This document shows positions 1 through 13,153 of a stretch of DNA of 64,000 nucleotides, piece by piece. The translations under genes and the position numbers were made by a program. The notes beneath the pieces were generated by a model. The model saw only the letters and a list, made by a program, of their open reading frames with translations. It was not told the DNA's origin and ran no database searches. The stretch comes from Aralia elata (taxonomy: Eukaryota > Streptophyta > Magnoliopsida > Apiales > Araliaceae), in the NCBI GenBank assembly GCA_034770075.1, contig CM068388.1, forward strand, positions 69,178,889-69,242,888. Direction: 5' to 3'. Each line of letters begins with the position of its first letter. Within the stretch, counting starts at the first letter, position 1.

Positions 1-2165
1 ACCGAAAGACATCACCAAAAACTCGTAGTGACCGTATCTCATCCGAAACGCAGTTTTGGGTACATCTTCCTTCCTTACTTTTAGCTGATGATATCTGGTC
101 CTCAAATCTATCTTCAAGAAGTGTCTGGCTCCTTTTAGTTGATCAAAAAAGTCGTCGATCCTTGGCAATGGATACTTATTCTTGATTGTTCATTTGTTCA
201 ATTCCCGGTAGTCGATGCAGAGCCTCATCGATCCGTCCTTCTTCTTGACAAACAAAACTGGTGCTCCCATGAGGACACACTTGGCTGAATATACCCATTT
301 TTGAGCAATTCCTGAAGTTGTATCAACAATTCCTTCATTTCCACTGGTACCATACGATACAGAGCCTTCGAAATTGGTGCAATCCCTGGCACTAAGTCTA
401 TTACAAATTCAATTTCTCTGTCTGGCAGAAGACCGGGTAAATCACTTGGAAATACATATGGAAGCTCTCTCACTATCGGTATATCTATAATTTCTACCCC
501 TCCCTTCTTTGTATCTACAATATAGGCTAAGTAGCCTTCACATCCTTTCTTTAGTAACTCCTTGGCCTGCATCATCGTGAGACAACACGAACGTCTCAGC
601 GATGTGCTACCATAAAATACTACCCTCGACCGGTTCGGGGTCTGAAGTTTCACAATTTTCTTCTGACAGTCGATTACTACCGCATGGTCACATAACCAAT
701 CCATTCCTAATATTACATCGAACTCTCCCAACTTTATTGGGATCAAATCCACGCAAAAATTATATCCCCTACTCTCAGCACAACAATTACGAAGAATGAA
801 CTCTACAGGAATTACCTCGTTATTCGTAATTTCTATGCTCAAAGGATTTTCTAACTGTTCTTGGGATAAATTCAACCGTTTAGCAAAATCTTCAGACACA
901 AAGGAACGGGTAGCACCCGAATCAACTAATGTGCATGCATTTACATTATTGATTGGGATAATACCTGACACCACATCCTTAGCAATCACTACATCCTGGA
1001 CGGTCATGTTGAAGGTTCGGGAAAAGGTTCGGTTCGGTGGAGTCGGCCTTCCAACCATTACTTTGTTGCCTCCCCCTCGGTTATCGCTAGCATCGCTACT
1101 TCCTTTCTTCGGACAATCTCTGAACTGATGGTCCTTTGATCTACAAGAATAGCATCTAAGGTTCTTCCTTGGGTTTGGGCAATGAGGTGCTATATGCCCT
1201 CCCTGGTTGCAGTTGTAGCATACATTACGTCCCTTCCAGCACTTTCCCTTATGATTTTTCCCACATTTTAAATAGGCTTCAATCTTCTTCTTAAATCCTC
1301 CCTGATTATTCCCCGTCTGATTAGTGTTGGTGTTGCTGTTGTTGCTGTTACCGTTACTACCATCCCATTTTCTTTTTCTTGAGTTGCTTCCACCACTACT
1401 GCCACCTCCACGGTAGTCTCCTACACTCTTCTTATTCTTCTTGTGTTGATTCAGGGCCTCAATCCCTGTTTCAGCGATGATGGCTTTTTCCAGTAATGCA
1501 CTAAAAGTTTCAATCTGAAGAACAACTACCTTGTTATACAACCACGGTTTCAGCCCTTGTTCAAACCTTTGCGCCTTCAGCTCTTCAATACTTACTTGAA
1601 GCGGTGCAATACCTGCAAGTTCATTGAATTTGGCGGCGTACTGAGCCACCGTCATGTCTCCCTGCTTCAGCTCTAAGAATCTTAGCGCCATTTGTTTTTC
1701 CGCTCTTTGGGAAATAATTCTCGAAAAATAATTCCTTAAACTTGTCCCATGGTATCATTCCTTCGCCTGCTCGCTATTGGTTAGCCTCCCACTAATAATT
1801 TGCTTCTCCTTTCATCATATAGGTGGTGAATACTATTTTCTGGTTATCCCCCACGCGTGCGATATGAAAGCCTTCTCCATTTCCTTCACCCAAGATTGGG
1901 CTTCAATCGGATCAGTCATTCCCCTAAACTCTGGGGGTCCTACGCTCTTAAAGTCTTTGAAATTTGTTATGGGTATTCCCAGTGGGTTGGGATTTACGGG
2001 TCCCGCCTTTCTCCTTTCCATTCTCTCCAGTATATCTGCTAACCGCTGCATAGGGTCCGTCGGACCTCCTTCATTGTTAACTGATCCCTCAGGTGTTACT
2101 TGGGGGTGGTATGTTGCGTCTGGGCCGCATTCTCTGCTAAACATAAGAAAGCTTAATGTCATCAT
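1..2165 (-). pseudogene. Tekay-like Ty3/gypsy gag-pol, decayed and cut by the window edge
   Basis: Reading from right to left, the gag N-terminal part is open at 2165-1833. The largest open piece is 1691-225 (488 codons). It holds the end of gag, two CCHC zinc knuckles (CYNCNQGGHIAPHCP and CYSCRSKDHQFRDCP), an aspartic protease with the motif VDSGATRSF, and the start of reverse transcriptase. RT continues in another frame through 224-1 (RLCIDYRELNK-type block, then the region before the catalytic aspartates) and leaves the window. Breaks: a frameshift near 1860, in-frame TAGs near 1790, another frameshift near 1700, and one near 280 just before the RT core. The protein would be a capsid/polymerase polyprotein acting in cytoplasmic particles. 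This copy cannot make it. Gag and protease resemble the element at 22366-26872, so both belong to one lineage. RNase H, integrase and the second LTR lie outside. Confidence 0.9.
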
Positions 2166-2411
2166 CTAATTATCCTACAAGAATATCTATCATGAGTACT
2201 ACAAGAAAACCACAAAGCGACACACTCTATTAGCAACTTGTAACGAAATATAGCTTCATTGTAAGGAATGGAAATACCTTTAATAACTCTCTAGGACGCG
2301 TCTATCTAAGATCGCCTCCAAAACTCTACATGATATTTATCCACTCTTATCATCTATACACTTCCTAAGGTTATAGCCTAAAGCCCTCTCTCTAAAGGTT
2401 TATAACCTAAA

Positions 2412-2423
2412 GCTCTAATACCA
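2412..2423 (-). other. Primer binding site (tRNA-iMet type)
   Basis: On the minus strand this reads TGGTATTAGAGC, one base from the plant initiator-tRNA-Met consensus TGGTATCAGAGC. It lies three bases inside the LTR end at 2427, which marks that LTR as the 5' LTR of the minus-strand element. Confidence 0.85.
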
Positions 2424-2426
2424 ACC

Positions 2427-5400
2427 TGTGATGCCCCCAAATTCGGGTCACCTGAACCACAGACCGGGTTCGTCATTGCCTCAAACATACATCATGCTGT
2501 CGCCAATATATAACAGAATAAAGGAATATTTACATTGATATAACATAAATAATCATGTCCCAAGTCTCGAAACCAAGACTACTTCAAAACATAACTTAAT
2601 ACATAAGAGTACATAAGTCTTAATACATAACATCAAGTAATAAGTCTTGATACACACGATGATTCTAGTACAATTAAACAAAACTAATCAGTAGCTTTGC
2701 CCTTTCCCTTATCCTTCCCCGAGCTCTCACCACGTGCTGCACTAACTGAAAAGTTTTAAGGAAAGCAAGGGTGAGCAACAAATTTGCCACACAAGTAAAA
2801 TAGCAGAGAACAATCACGTGAATAACTTTATCGCTCATAGGAGTTAAAAGTGAGATAGCTCAACGAAATAGACAACTTCTTTATCACCATTATAGTGGTC
2901 ATTGTGGACCGAAGGATTTTCTGAAGTATCCAAGGATTTCAAAATTTACCAAGGAAAGGAACTATTCAATACTGAGGGTGCACCAAGGCACAGAACTCTA
3001 TTCTAGAATTACCGAAAATTCATCCGATAATCCATAAAAAAACGGTACAATAGGTGATCAGCCTAGAATACCTGGCATTATGCATAAGCCTCACTTACTA
3101 TTTACGCGCGTGTCGGTTACCCGATGTTTATACAATTGCCCCTGCTATGAGGGTTGTTGTTCTCAGCTTTACATGGGAATCTGAACCAAAACAATTTGAT
3201 CGGATAACTTTACTTAACATCAACAATAGTTCGAGGACTTAACATCACTTCAATAAATAAATCAATAAGTGTCTAGCCGAAGCAATTGGCTTTAACAAAG
3301 CTTTCAAACAATTTATGGAATAAGGAACTTTAAGGCTTAACAACATGCATTATAGCATAGGTAGATAACTTGAATGAATGTCAAATCATTTGAATAATCA
3401 TAAGAGTACTCGCACAATGAAATAAATTGTGGAAGTTTAGAAAACTAGCTCAATATCTCAACACATGTAATTAACACATAACTTGAGTGAATTTAGAGAT
3501 CTTGCTTTAATATAGAATACTTGTTTAATGTCAATTTAAACAAGAATTTGAAAACCTGCACAAACTGTGAATATCAATAAGTATTATAGATGTAGAATAA
3601 TTATCAATAATTAATCCACTAACATTCTTGAAACATAATAACTCGAGTTTGAGTTACGAAACTTGCATATTCATAATAAACTCGCACAATATATAAAAGT
3701 TATACGGGTTAGAAAACTTTCCAAATATTAAATTGAGTTAGGGTAAGGAAACTTGCCCAACACAAAGGTTAGACAAGCATTATGAAACTTGCCTGGTGCG
3801 TCTGCTACAATATTACAACACACGCTCCTTAATATCCTACACAATTAAGTACATATTCTCATAACAATTAGTCATATGATGGATAGCAAATAATGGATTA
3901 TACTACTCTATAATGTTTCATTCTTATTAGAAACATAATATTAAATAAGATTATATACACTAGTTATGGCATTACGATGCTTGCGCGTGCGTACCCCAAC
4001 CTTGCCTATTCGAAAGCCCAAGCAACACGTCCACTCGATTTATCTAATACTCATTGGTTAATACAAAGTATCATAAAAAATCATAACATTCATATTTTAG
4101 AACTTAGAACAACATTTTACAATGTTGGGAGCATTACATATGCATACGCGCATGCTTGACACCCTTCGATTGCCCCCAATTTCACATCAGTCCTATAAAT
4201 GGCTAATTTAGGCCATGCTACAGACCTCAAATCCAAAAACTTAAAGAACGAAAGTTGTAGGTCTAGTCTTTCTCTTTTCAAATCATCTTTAATCACCTAA
4301 ATTCGAGTTCGTATGAGAAAGGTATGCCTATTTTAGTAAAGGACGTCAAAGGTGATTCTGGCCTAACATTGGCCCGGCATAGCTATGCCCAAAACTTGCC
4401 TTTGGGCGGCGTCATTATGCCCAAGTGCAACACTCCTGCGTAAAGCCAGCGTCACTATGCCTGAACTCAGTTTTGTTCTTTCTTGGATGCTTTGTTTTGA
4501 CACACTTATTACAAACCTTCATAACTTCTTATATAGACATTCAAATTAGTCCATTTCGGACTCTATAGACTCGTAATTCATGAGGATACAACATATCAAA
4601 AATTCATAGTCACCCATTAACATTAACATGTCCAAATCTTAAGCCAAAGTACTAAGTTTATACTCTGTTTTTGAGTGTTCTAAGTGTTCTTCACCAAAAT
4701 CATCGCCAAACCTTTGTTTTAACCCCTTTTTGCTCCATTCCAACTGGATTAAATTCATAACCCATGGGAGTACAACATCATAACAATAAACAAATTATAC
4801 AAACACAAAATCATAGTTACAAAGTCCTCTAAATTCGTCCAACAGTCCATGTTCATGTTCAAAGTTCATTGTTCTTCATGTTCTTCATCCTCCTTAAGCA
4901 TAGGTACGGATTCCTTGTGTTTTGGTTCCACTTTAATGTTATTAATAGCTTACAAGATGTCTTGGTAACTTTATTAAACAACCACAACCAACAACAACCA
5001 TAACAACACAATCCAACCAATCAAGTAAATAAACAAGAAAATAAGAAAAACTTGAAAAGTTAGAAGAAATAAGTTTGGGTAAGCTATTTACCTCTTGGAT
5101 TCTTTTCCAAGGTTGCTAAATGGTTGCTAGAGATTTGCTAAAACCTTCCTTCTACCTTCTTGAGTTCTTCCGTAGCCCTCTCCCAAGCTTTAGCTCTCAC
5201 CCACTTCCTTCTCTCTCTAGAATATTTAGAGCTTTTAATGGTAGGAATGAAGAAGATGAAGAAGATGGAGATGGAGTTATGTAAGGTTAGGAGATGATTA
5301 CCGTTTTACTTCTCCTTCTTGTTGCTAACTAGCTCGGTTAGAGCTTGAAGATTTCCCTTCTTCTTTCTTAGCTCCCACCCGATCACTCCCTCTTCTCTAG

Positions 5401-6125
5401 CTTGATTCTTACTTCCAAACTCTTTCTCTCTCTATTTTCTCTCCCTCTTAGAATTTCTGCAAAACCATAAATGGTAAAGGCTGAAAATGGAGAGTAGAGG
5501 AATGAGTTGTTTGGGTCTTCTAGGTGTCTTAGAAAAGGTGGGAGGGATATTGGAGAGCTCAAGGCATTTGTCTAGGTTGGGCAACTAAATGTTTGGCATG
5601 CTTGTGTTTGGGAAATGAATCTCCCAACACTTGGTCTCCTCCCCTCCCAACCGTGCACTCCCTCTCTCTCTTACACCAAAACGCTGATGTTTGTGCTCAT
5701 ATCCCACATGGGTCAAGTCTTGGGTCATGGGTTTGGATCATGGGTTTGGGTCACCCTTAAAATCACTTGGGCTTCTAATTAAATCACCAATGACTCCAAA
5801 TAAAATTCTAACACTTGGAAAAAAATTATCTAATCACGTACACACCTAACGAAGTACTACAAATCGAAAGAAAAGACGTAAAAATATTATGGTGTGAATA
5901 GTACCTCGGTAAATGTGCCCGTGAATAGTCATTTTGCGATTATTTGCGAAGTCAATATATTCACTCCAATGACATAACAACACATAAAATTCAACACATA
6001 CATATATTCTAGGTTGTAACACAACCTTTAAGCACATAACACATAATAATATAAGTAAAAATAAAAATTCTTTTTATTCACGCATAACTCGGGTTTCAAG
6101 GAAATTAAAATTCCCGATCGTTACA
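2427..6125 (-). mobile_element. 5' LTR of the minus-strand Tekay-like element (3.7 kb)
   Basis: On the minus strand the LTR begins TGTAACGATCGGG and ends GGGGGCATCACA, directly before the PBS. The length of 3,699 bp is typical of the long-LTR Tekay group. It is AT-rich, with a CT-rich stretch near 5140-5460 and a short palindromic island near 4375-4460 built on GGCATAGCTATGCC-like words. The ORFs inside show no protein family. Its right end abuts an older LTR remnant at 6126, so it probably inserted there. The partner target duplication would lie outside the window; the five bases on this side are CACAT. Confidence 0.85.
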
Positions 6126-6242
6126 CACATAGTGTACTAGAGGCTGATCCCCTCGAGTGCATATTTCTGAGCCAGTAACCAAAGGATCAATTAGCTATTG
6201 ATTTCATTGGAAGTGTATTGCTCATGATGTACATTGACCATC
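6126..6242 (+). repeat. Left remnant of an older LTR interrupted by two insertions
   Basis: The stretch with CTGATCCCCTCGAGTGC matches the conserved CTGATCCCCCTGAGTACG block found in the LTRs near 8583, 20500 and 29150. It is plus-oriented and continues after the solo LTR at 9202. The minus-strand element cuts its left side at 6125. Confidence 0.6.
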
Positions 6243-6247
6243 GTTTA
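6243..6247. repeat. Target site duplication, left copy (GTTTA)
   Basis: GTTTA immediately before the solo LTR at 6248; an identical GTTTA follows its end at 9197-9201. Confidence 0.85.
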
Positions 6248-9196
6248 TGTAACGAATGCAATTTTGAGAATTAATAAAAAATATTTATTGAGTTGTATAA
6301 ATATTTTTGTTAATTCATTGAGTTAATAGATGATTTATTAAGCTATTGTGAAATAAGTTTATGTTGAGTTAATGGTGTTAATTGTTACTTGAATATGATT
6401 TGTGATGATTATTCTAATTTAATTGTTAATTAAATTAGATGATGAAAAGAATTATTTGAATAAATGATTTATGTTAATAAATAATTTATTTGAATAATAT
6501 AAATTATTTGGTGTTTTTGTTAAATAAAATTATTATTTGAGTTAGTAATATTTAATTGAATTTATTTAATAATAATAAGTTCAATTAAATTAAATGTGTG
6601 ACATTTAAACCTATATGTTATAATGTTTTATTAAAATAAATGAAAGGAGTTTTAATTTAGTTTTTCCAAACTAGGCCTTATGACCTTTGGTTGGAAAAAT
6701 GAGTTATTTTAATTGTGTTTTACCAAACAAGACATAAGAATAATAGGTTATTTTAATTAGTGTTTACCAAACAAAGCCTTATGGCTTTTGAAAATCCTAA
6801 CTGATGATTCAATTTAAGGATTTTACGTTATTATTATTTAAAACAACAGTTTTTATTTTAAAATCATCAGTTTATATTTTTAAGTTATATATCAGTTTTC
6901 ATTTTTGTAAAAGAACGTCAGTTGAAAGAAAGAAAAGAAAAGAGAAGAACAGAGAGAAAAGAGAAAGAAGAACTATAGAGAAAAGAGAGAGTTCTGTGAA
7001 ATTTGAGAAAGAAGATAGCTTGTGAATTTTGAAAATAAGAGATTGAAGGTAGAAGTTCAAGCAAGGAGCGTGTTAATCAAGCTTTTCTTTTAATCAAATA
7101 GAAGGTATAATACCCTTCTCTGTATATCAATATTTGGTTCTCTGTAAAAATATTCATTGGTTTAATATGTGATTTTTTTTATTATAATTGATAGCTATGT
7201 GAAATAGATGATTACGTGATAATTATATGATGATTAAAACTCTATTTGAAGGTTTTAATTCATGAAAATATATTTTAGAATTTAATTTTAGTTTTTACAG
7301 AGCTTTATTTCATGTATGGCATAGTTGTATGAAAATTTATGACTCCATTAGGCTATTAATTGGTTAATTAATAATTGTTTATGATTGCATGATGAAAAAC
7401 ATGAATAATGCAAGAAGAATGGTTTTAATTGGTTGAAAAATGAATTTACAGAGTTTGATTTCATGAAAATGGTCAAAGCATGAATAAATTGTTTAACAGT
7501 GAATTTTTGGTTTTAAATTAGTTGATTATGTGTTTTATAATAGTTAAATTAGTTAGAAACATGTTGGGTATTTGTTTTCTAACATATTTGATATCTGGGT
7601 ATATCTAGTTTGTGTACTGGATGATAGAATTCGGAAAATTTGGCCAAATTTGGCCTAAGTTTTCACTGTTCGCGAACTGTAGGAGACGACTGCCGGGTGT
7701 CTCGCCCCGGCGAGAAAAATGAGCTAGTAATCTTCGCCCCGGCGAGAAATTTTGTTAAGGATAGGCTCGCCCCGGCGAGGTCTCGCCCCGACGAGATTTT
7801 TGTTCAGTAAATTCTCGCCTCGGCGAGGGAGCAGTACTGAAATTATTTTTAATTTTTATTTTTCTTTGAGCTTTTATTATGATGCTATAAACAAGTTTAA
7901 AACTTATATTAATGTATTAAGTGACTAAAGAATTGCCAAGATGGTTGTTAAACTAGTACTTGTTGACCATGATATGCTAAGTGAAATGTTATAATAAAAA
8001 GGATAAGAGCAAGCTTAAAATGTATATTATTTTATAACTAATTATGTTACCATTTTATAATTAAATGTATAGGTTGTTTAAGGATCGAGAGATATTTAAT
8101 TTGTAATCTACGCTTGAGGCAAGTTCCTTATCTCAACTTATTACTTTATGTTGAGAAAGTTTTCCTTCCTTAAACTTGAGAATTATTTATAGCAAGTTGT
8201 TATTTTTTTTTAACTTGTTAATTTATTCAAGACAAGTTTATTTATATTGAGTAAGCTTATTGACCTTAGCTTATTGATATTCAAGAAAGGTTATTATCAT
8301 GATTATATAGTCAAGTTTTATTCCAATCATTGTTATTATTCAAACTTCGAGTATAGTTTCTATTGAACAAACTCTATTGAATTAGACTAGCAAACCCTTA
8401 TTGATTCAGCTAGTCCTTAGTTGATGAGCGTTTCAAAGACTTAGAATGTTTTCTATACTTGTTCCAAGCCAATTTCCTTTTTGGTATGGATTCAGACGAT
8501 AAACTGAGATGAACAACCCTAATATAGGGGATTACTTACGCGACAGCGTTAAAATGTTTGTGCACAATACATTGTACAAAGGGCTGATCCCCCTGAGTAC
8601 GGGATGTTGGTCCATAGTCTATATGACTGTTAAAGGTTACAGTAGAAATACTTGTTAACCTAGGACATAGTTCGAGGTCTTGTGACCCTCAGATATAATT
8701 TCTAAATATTGAATTCTATATTTTTGGAATCAAGCATCCTAACGAGCTTTTAAACTTTAATCATTTATTGGATGAGAATCAGAAAACTATTATTCCTCAA
8801 TTGAAATCATTTCATTTAGATATTATTGTTATCGTACTTGTGAGCAATTGTTTGCTCACTCTTGCACTAATCATTGCAGCTAAGGCTGAGAAGCCGGACG
8901 AACCGTCCACGAGCAAAGGCAAGGGCAAGATGCATAAATAGCTAAAGACCCGTTATTTATTTGATGATCGATTGTATCAAGACTTATTTAAATTATGTTT
9001 TATTCTGCATTTGATGTATTAAGGTTAAGATAACCTGGGATTTGAATATTTAATAGTTTGTTGATGTAACCCATTTTGGGAAGATATTTATTTAAGTTTA
9101 TTTAATTGTTATTTTATTGGGTAGTTAGTTTTGAATGAATGAGATAGTGAACACCAAATCTGTGGGAATTAAGTACCTGGATTTGGGGGTGTCACA
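6248..9196 (+). mobile_element. Solo LTR (Tekay-like, 2.95 kb)
   Basis: It begins TGTAACGAATGC and ends GGGGGTGTCACA, with a perfect 5-bp duplication GTTTA on both sides and no PBS or internal region next to it. This is the product expected from recombination between the two LTRs of a full element. It shares blocks with the LTRs of the element at 19422-29727: the CTCGCCCCGGCGAG array, the CTGATCCCCCTGAGTACG block and a TTTGGGGGTGTCACA terminus. The purine-rich stretch at 6915-7050 sits where transcription initiation would be expected. The ORF there (6804-7025) has no recognisable family. Confidence 0.88.
7690..7835. repeat. GC-rich palindromic array CTCGCCCCGGCGAG in the solo LTR
   Basis: Five or six copies of a CTCGCCCCGGCGAG-like word, a near-perfect inverted repeat, lie within about 150 bp and are separated by AT-rich spacers. 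The surrounding LTR is strongly AT-rich. The same word recurs in the LTRs at 19550 and 28254. Confidence 0.85.
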
Positions 9197-9201
9197 GTTT
9201 A
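9197..9201. repeat. Target site duplication, right copy (GTTTA)
   Basis: Matches 6243-6247 exactly and closes the solo LTR. Confidence 0.85.
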
Positions 9202-9669
9202 TTTTAAAAGTAATTATTATTCTTGCTTTTGTTATTCTCTTCGTTAAATCATTTTCAGATTTCTCTTTCATTCATGATATATATCATTTCTTGCTGTTAT
9301 TTAAACTTGCTGAGCAAACTAGTTGCTCACCCTTGTTATATCATGAACCCTATTGCAGTTAAATCCGAGACCTCAGGCAAAGACAAGGGCAAGAAAAAGA
9401 TGAAGTAATAGACTTCAAGTAGCGTACTTTATTTTATGCTTAGTTTAATTTATTATCAATGTAATTTGAACCCTAATTTAATGTTTAGGGTATGTATTGA
9501 TCTATGTATTAACGTTATCGAATCTTGGGACTAGTAACATCTTTTGAATGAGCGATATACGTTTATTTTATTCCGCATTTAGTTTTGTATGTTGTTTAGT
9601 GGTGAATGATTGTCTTGGATAGTGATGACTAAATTCGGGGGTTTGAAACCCGAATTTGGGGGCATCACA
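9202..9669 (+). repeat. Right remnant of the older interrupted LTR
   Basis: It contains the TTGCTCACCCTTG and GACAAGGGCAAG blocks typical of the 3' part of these LTRs and ends GAATTTGGGGGCATCACA at 9669. No primer binding site follows, so it was a 3' or solo LTR. Its 5' part is at 6126-6247. The short ORFs at 9135-9408 are not genes. Confidence 0.7.
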
Positions 9670-10589
9670 AAAAGCTAAGAACGATTGCTCAAGTATACAT
9701 TGAGCTATCTGAATGATTAAAAGACGATACGATTAAAGGTTAGAACTATAACCTAAAATATGTGTTATATGAATAAATAAGCTTGATTAAGCTTCAAATG
9801 TGTTATATGATTTTTGCTATGTGTAGGATTTTGTATTTTGGTTTAAGTAGTTAACCTTAACACTTATTAAAATCAAGATGTTAATTTAAGGCTAAAATCT
9901 AAATTGGGAAAAAGGTTAAAACCTAAACCCTAAGCGTTAAAACCTAAAAATTAGATATGCCCGTGAAATCCGTCTTGCATCCTTTTGGGACTTTTCACAT
10001 TACACAAAATAGTGTTTATATGAGTTATAGAACTCAGGGAGCCAATAAAAGTTTTCGAGAAAAAGATGAAAAACACGATTTTTGAGAAAACATTTCTCGT
10101 CTTTTTGATCAGTTCTTTTCGTCGTTTCGACTTGTTATATTTCACGACATAGTAATTATAGTTGGTTTAGCGACCAATGAACCAATAATATTTTTCCTAC
10201 GAAAAAGACGAAAAACACCATTCATTCGAGAACTGTCTTCTGAATTTTAAAATTTCAGATTTCCGAATAGCGTTTTACGGACAATCGGTATATTTTCATA
10301 AATAAAATTTTTACCGAAAAATGACTGTGGGGTTTATTAATTATTAATACGGGATGAATATGGAACGAATTACAGAGCAAATACGGAAAGAATACGAAGA
10401 ATATTGTAAGTATAATGTATAGTATAATACGAGAATTATACTGAAGATTATACGAGATTGATATAAGATTAATACGATACGAGGTATAATAAGAGTAGAT
10501 TACGAATATTATATGAAGTATATATGAAAGAAATGCGTATAAATACTTATGTATTATACTAATTAGTTGAAATCAAACTAGTATGTAAC
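9670..10589. other. AT-rich LTR-derived sequence, no gene seen
   Basis: No coding signal. Two similar stretches with AAAAAGATGAAAAACAC (near 10060) and AAAAAGACGAAAAACAC (near 10205) suggest an internal duplication. It leads without a clear boundary into the LTR-like region that ends at 13153, so it may be that LTR's 5' part. Confidence 0.4.
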
Positions 10590-11025
10590 TGGAAATCCAA
10601 GTGATTTGCTTTCGACCAATCACGATCAAGTATGGCTATCCATGTGAAATGGTTTAGACCAATCAGAGCTGAGCTAGACAATACCAAGTTAGTGTAACCA
10701 AACTAGGGAAAGAAAACCTAGTTAGACTAACTAATTAGTAACTAAATCTAAGAAAACTGAAATCCACCAATCAAAACCAAGGAAAGACTGGTGATCCAAG
10801 TGAATTATTTTTGACCAATCACGATCAAGTATAGCTATCCATATGAAATAGTTTAGACCAATCAGAGCTGAGATAGACAATACCAAGTTAGTGTAACCAA
10901 ACTAGGGAAAGAAAACCTAGTTAGACTAACTAATTAGTAACTAAATCCAAGAAAACTGAAATGGACCAATCAAAACCAAGAAAAGCTAACTGGTGATCCA
11001 AGTGAATTTTTTTCGACCAATCGTA
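10590..11025. repeat. Tandem repeat, ~200-bp unit, two copies plus part of a third
   Basis: The word GACCAATCACGATCAAGTAT and its long context recur. ATCCAAGTGA starts near 10595, 10794 and 10996, giving periods of 199 and 202 bp. The copies differ by a few substitutions only. Confidence 0.88.
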
Positions 11026-11384
11026 GCGAAGGATGATGTAAGCATGATATGGCAAGACATAGGCTTAAAGAAGCGCAAAGATGATGTCATCATGAAGTCA
11101 TGATGATGTCGCTTGGTGGAAGATATTTTAAGGCCTAAAAGACTATTTTACCCCCACTTTGCAAGGCCTATAAATAACAACCTCCATCCTTCATTATTTG
11201 CATTAGTTTTCAAGCAATTCAAGAGCAAAAACACTCTATATTTATATTCTGAGAGATATTATGAGATAAAAAATTACTTTCGAAGCATCGAAGCACTACA
11301 TGATTATAAGTAAAGCTAGCAACTACAAGAGGTACACTCTAGTGGTTATAATTTTTATTTTTATGTATGTATTAGTAGAAAATA

Positions 11385-11850
11385 TACTTTTATAAGCAGT
11401 TACTATGTTCGATTTTCTTCAAATAGTTAATAAGAATATTCATTTTATAAGCAATTATAATGCTGAAATTATCTCAAATATAATAGCCGAATATTAATTT
11501 TATAAGCAGTTATAATTTCTGGTTTATTTCTCTTATAAAGTAGAAAATCTACTTTTAGAAACAGTTACTATGTTCATTTTTCTTCAAGTAGTTAGTAAGG
11601 ATATTCATTTTATAAGAAGTTATAATGCTGAAATTATCTCACATATAATAGCCGAATATTCATTTTATAAGTAGTTATAATACCCGATTTATTTTAAACA
11701 TAGTAAACGAATATTTATTTTACAAACGGTTATAATGCTCAATTTATAAATATAGTTGATGAATATTCATTTTATAACTAGTTATAATGTTGAAATTATT
11801 TCATGTATAATAGAAGGAGTTTTATTTATAAACGGTTATAATACCCGAAA
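11385..11850. repeat. Degenerate ~55-60 bp tandem array
   Basis: About nine copies of a TTTATAAGCAGTTATAAT-like word occur at a spacing of 50-60 bp, each followed by variants of GCTGAAATTATCTCA or ATAGCCGAATATTCA. It is very AT-rich and non-coding. Confidence 0.75.
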
Positions 11851-12886
11851 TAAAAACTTAAAAGAATTATTCGTTAAATGTTTAACTAGTTATGTACACC
11901 GATAATCGTGTAAGATTTACGACGAACATTTAGACGTTATATTAACTGTAAAAGATTTACGAGGCAAGTATTCTAACTCTTATGTGTTATTTTTATAAGT
12001 TATTATATGTGGTTTATACGTTTTGTGTGACAACATAATATAAACTGTTGAATGAAAAGTTATTTGTAATATCAACTTGATATATGTAATATTTCAAGGC
12101 ATGTTAAAGTTTATATGAAAGCATAATCTGTTTATGTGTTATTAGTTAGACTTGTTGAGCCGTAGTGCTCATTCTTGTGAATAAAACTTTATTTGCAGTT
12201 AAGAGAGAATGATAAGAAGATCATGAACGTAAAAAAGAAGTGTAGACTAGGTTTCATGTTTTAATTACTTGTATTTGTATTTAGTCATAATGACTGTTGT
12301 AATACGAACAAGCAAACCTTGTAATCGAAGATTATATTAATCATACCATGTTATGATTATCAGAATGTTGTTATGTCTTTACTTTGATATAACTTAGAAT
12401 TGTTAAAGAACTATAAATCTGAGTGAGGGTATTCGTAATATGGACTGATCATATTATGCCAATACTCTAAACTTCAGATAGATAGTAAAATATTAATACA
12501 ATGTTGATAAAGAACTATAAATCTGAATGAGGATATTGAATAACATTGTGAGTACTGTAAGACCAGAGATCTAGCACCGATGTAGAAACCAAATTCATCG
12601 TAAGGTTCCTCTATTCCAAGTACAAGTGTATTATTAATATTGTGAAATTCAGATAAGTAGGAAATATCGATATGAAGAGATATATTTATAAAAATATATG
12701 TCTAAGTAAGGGTATTGAATGATACTGGGAGTTCTGTAAGCACTGAGGTGACACTAATGCGCACCGATAAGATGCCAAAATTATCGAAATGCGCCCCTTT
12801 GTTGCTAAGAACAATCTTTGTTATTAATACTATGAAACTTGGATATGTAAAATTATACAAAGTCTGAATCTTAAGGTTAAAATTTT

Positions 12887-12889
<3 letters not shown>

Positions 12890-12927
<38 letters not shown>
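12890..12927. repeat. (AT)n microsatellite
   Basis: About 19 uninterrupted AT units. Confidence 0.95.
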
Positions 12928-12930
<3 letters not shown>

Positions 12931-13153
12931 TTATCCATATATACGAATGAACTACAAGTTGATACTTGTAGAAAGAATGAGATCAAGATCAAGTTAAGAT
13001 CCAGGGATGTTAAGGAAATTTATATTTTTATAGTCTGTAATAGACTAATTCAACCAATATGATTATAGGATAATTGGTTAAGTTACGAAAGATGGATGAG
13101 TTAACATCGATCCCTTGTTCGGGCGGCGATCGTCCGAATTCGGGGGCATTACA

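Larger units (their letters stand above)
11026..13153 (+). mobile_element. LTR-like sequence, 3' part, ending TTCGGGGGCATTACA
   Basis: It ends like the neighbouring Tekay-type LTRs and contains the block GAGCCGTAGTGCTCATTCTTG near 12160, related to a block near 17040 in the next LTR. No PBS follows. The start was not found, so its length is uncertain. The ORF at 11113-11313 lies in it and has no recognisable domain. Confidence 0.5.

Noticed and set aside
796..1128. Plus-strand ORF of 110 codons opposite gag-protease
   Set aside because: Antisense shadow of the minus-strand gag-pol.
3054..3242. Short ORFs within the 3.7 kb LTR
   Set aside because: LTR sequence with no coding signal; the lengths are what chance gives.
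7690..7835. Possible CRISPR-like array (repeat-spacer look of the GC words)
   Set aside because: Units are short and irregularly spaced, in a plant LTR, with near-identical spacers; no cas genes.
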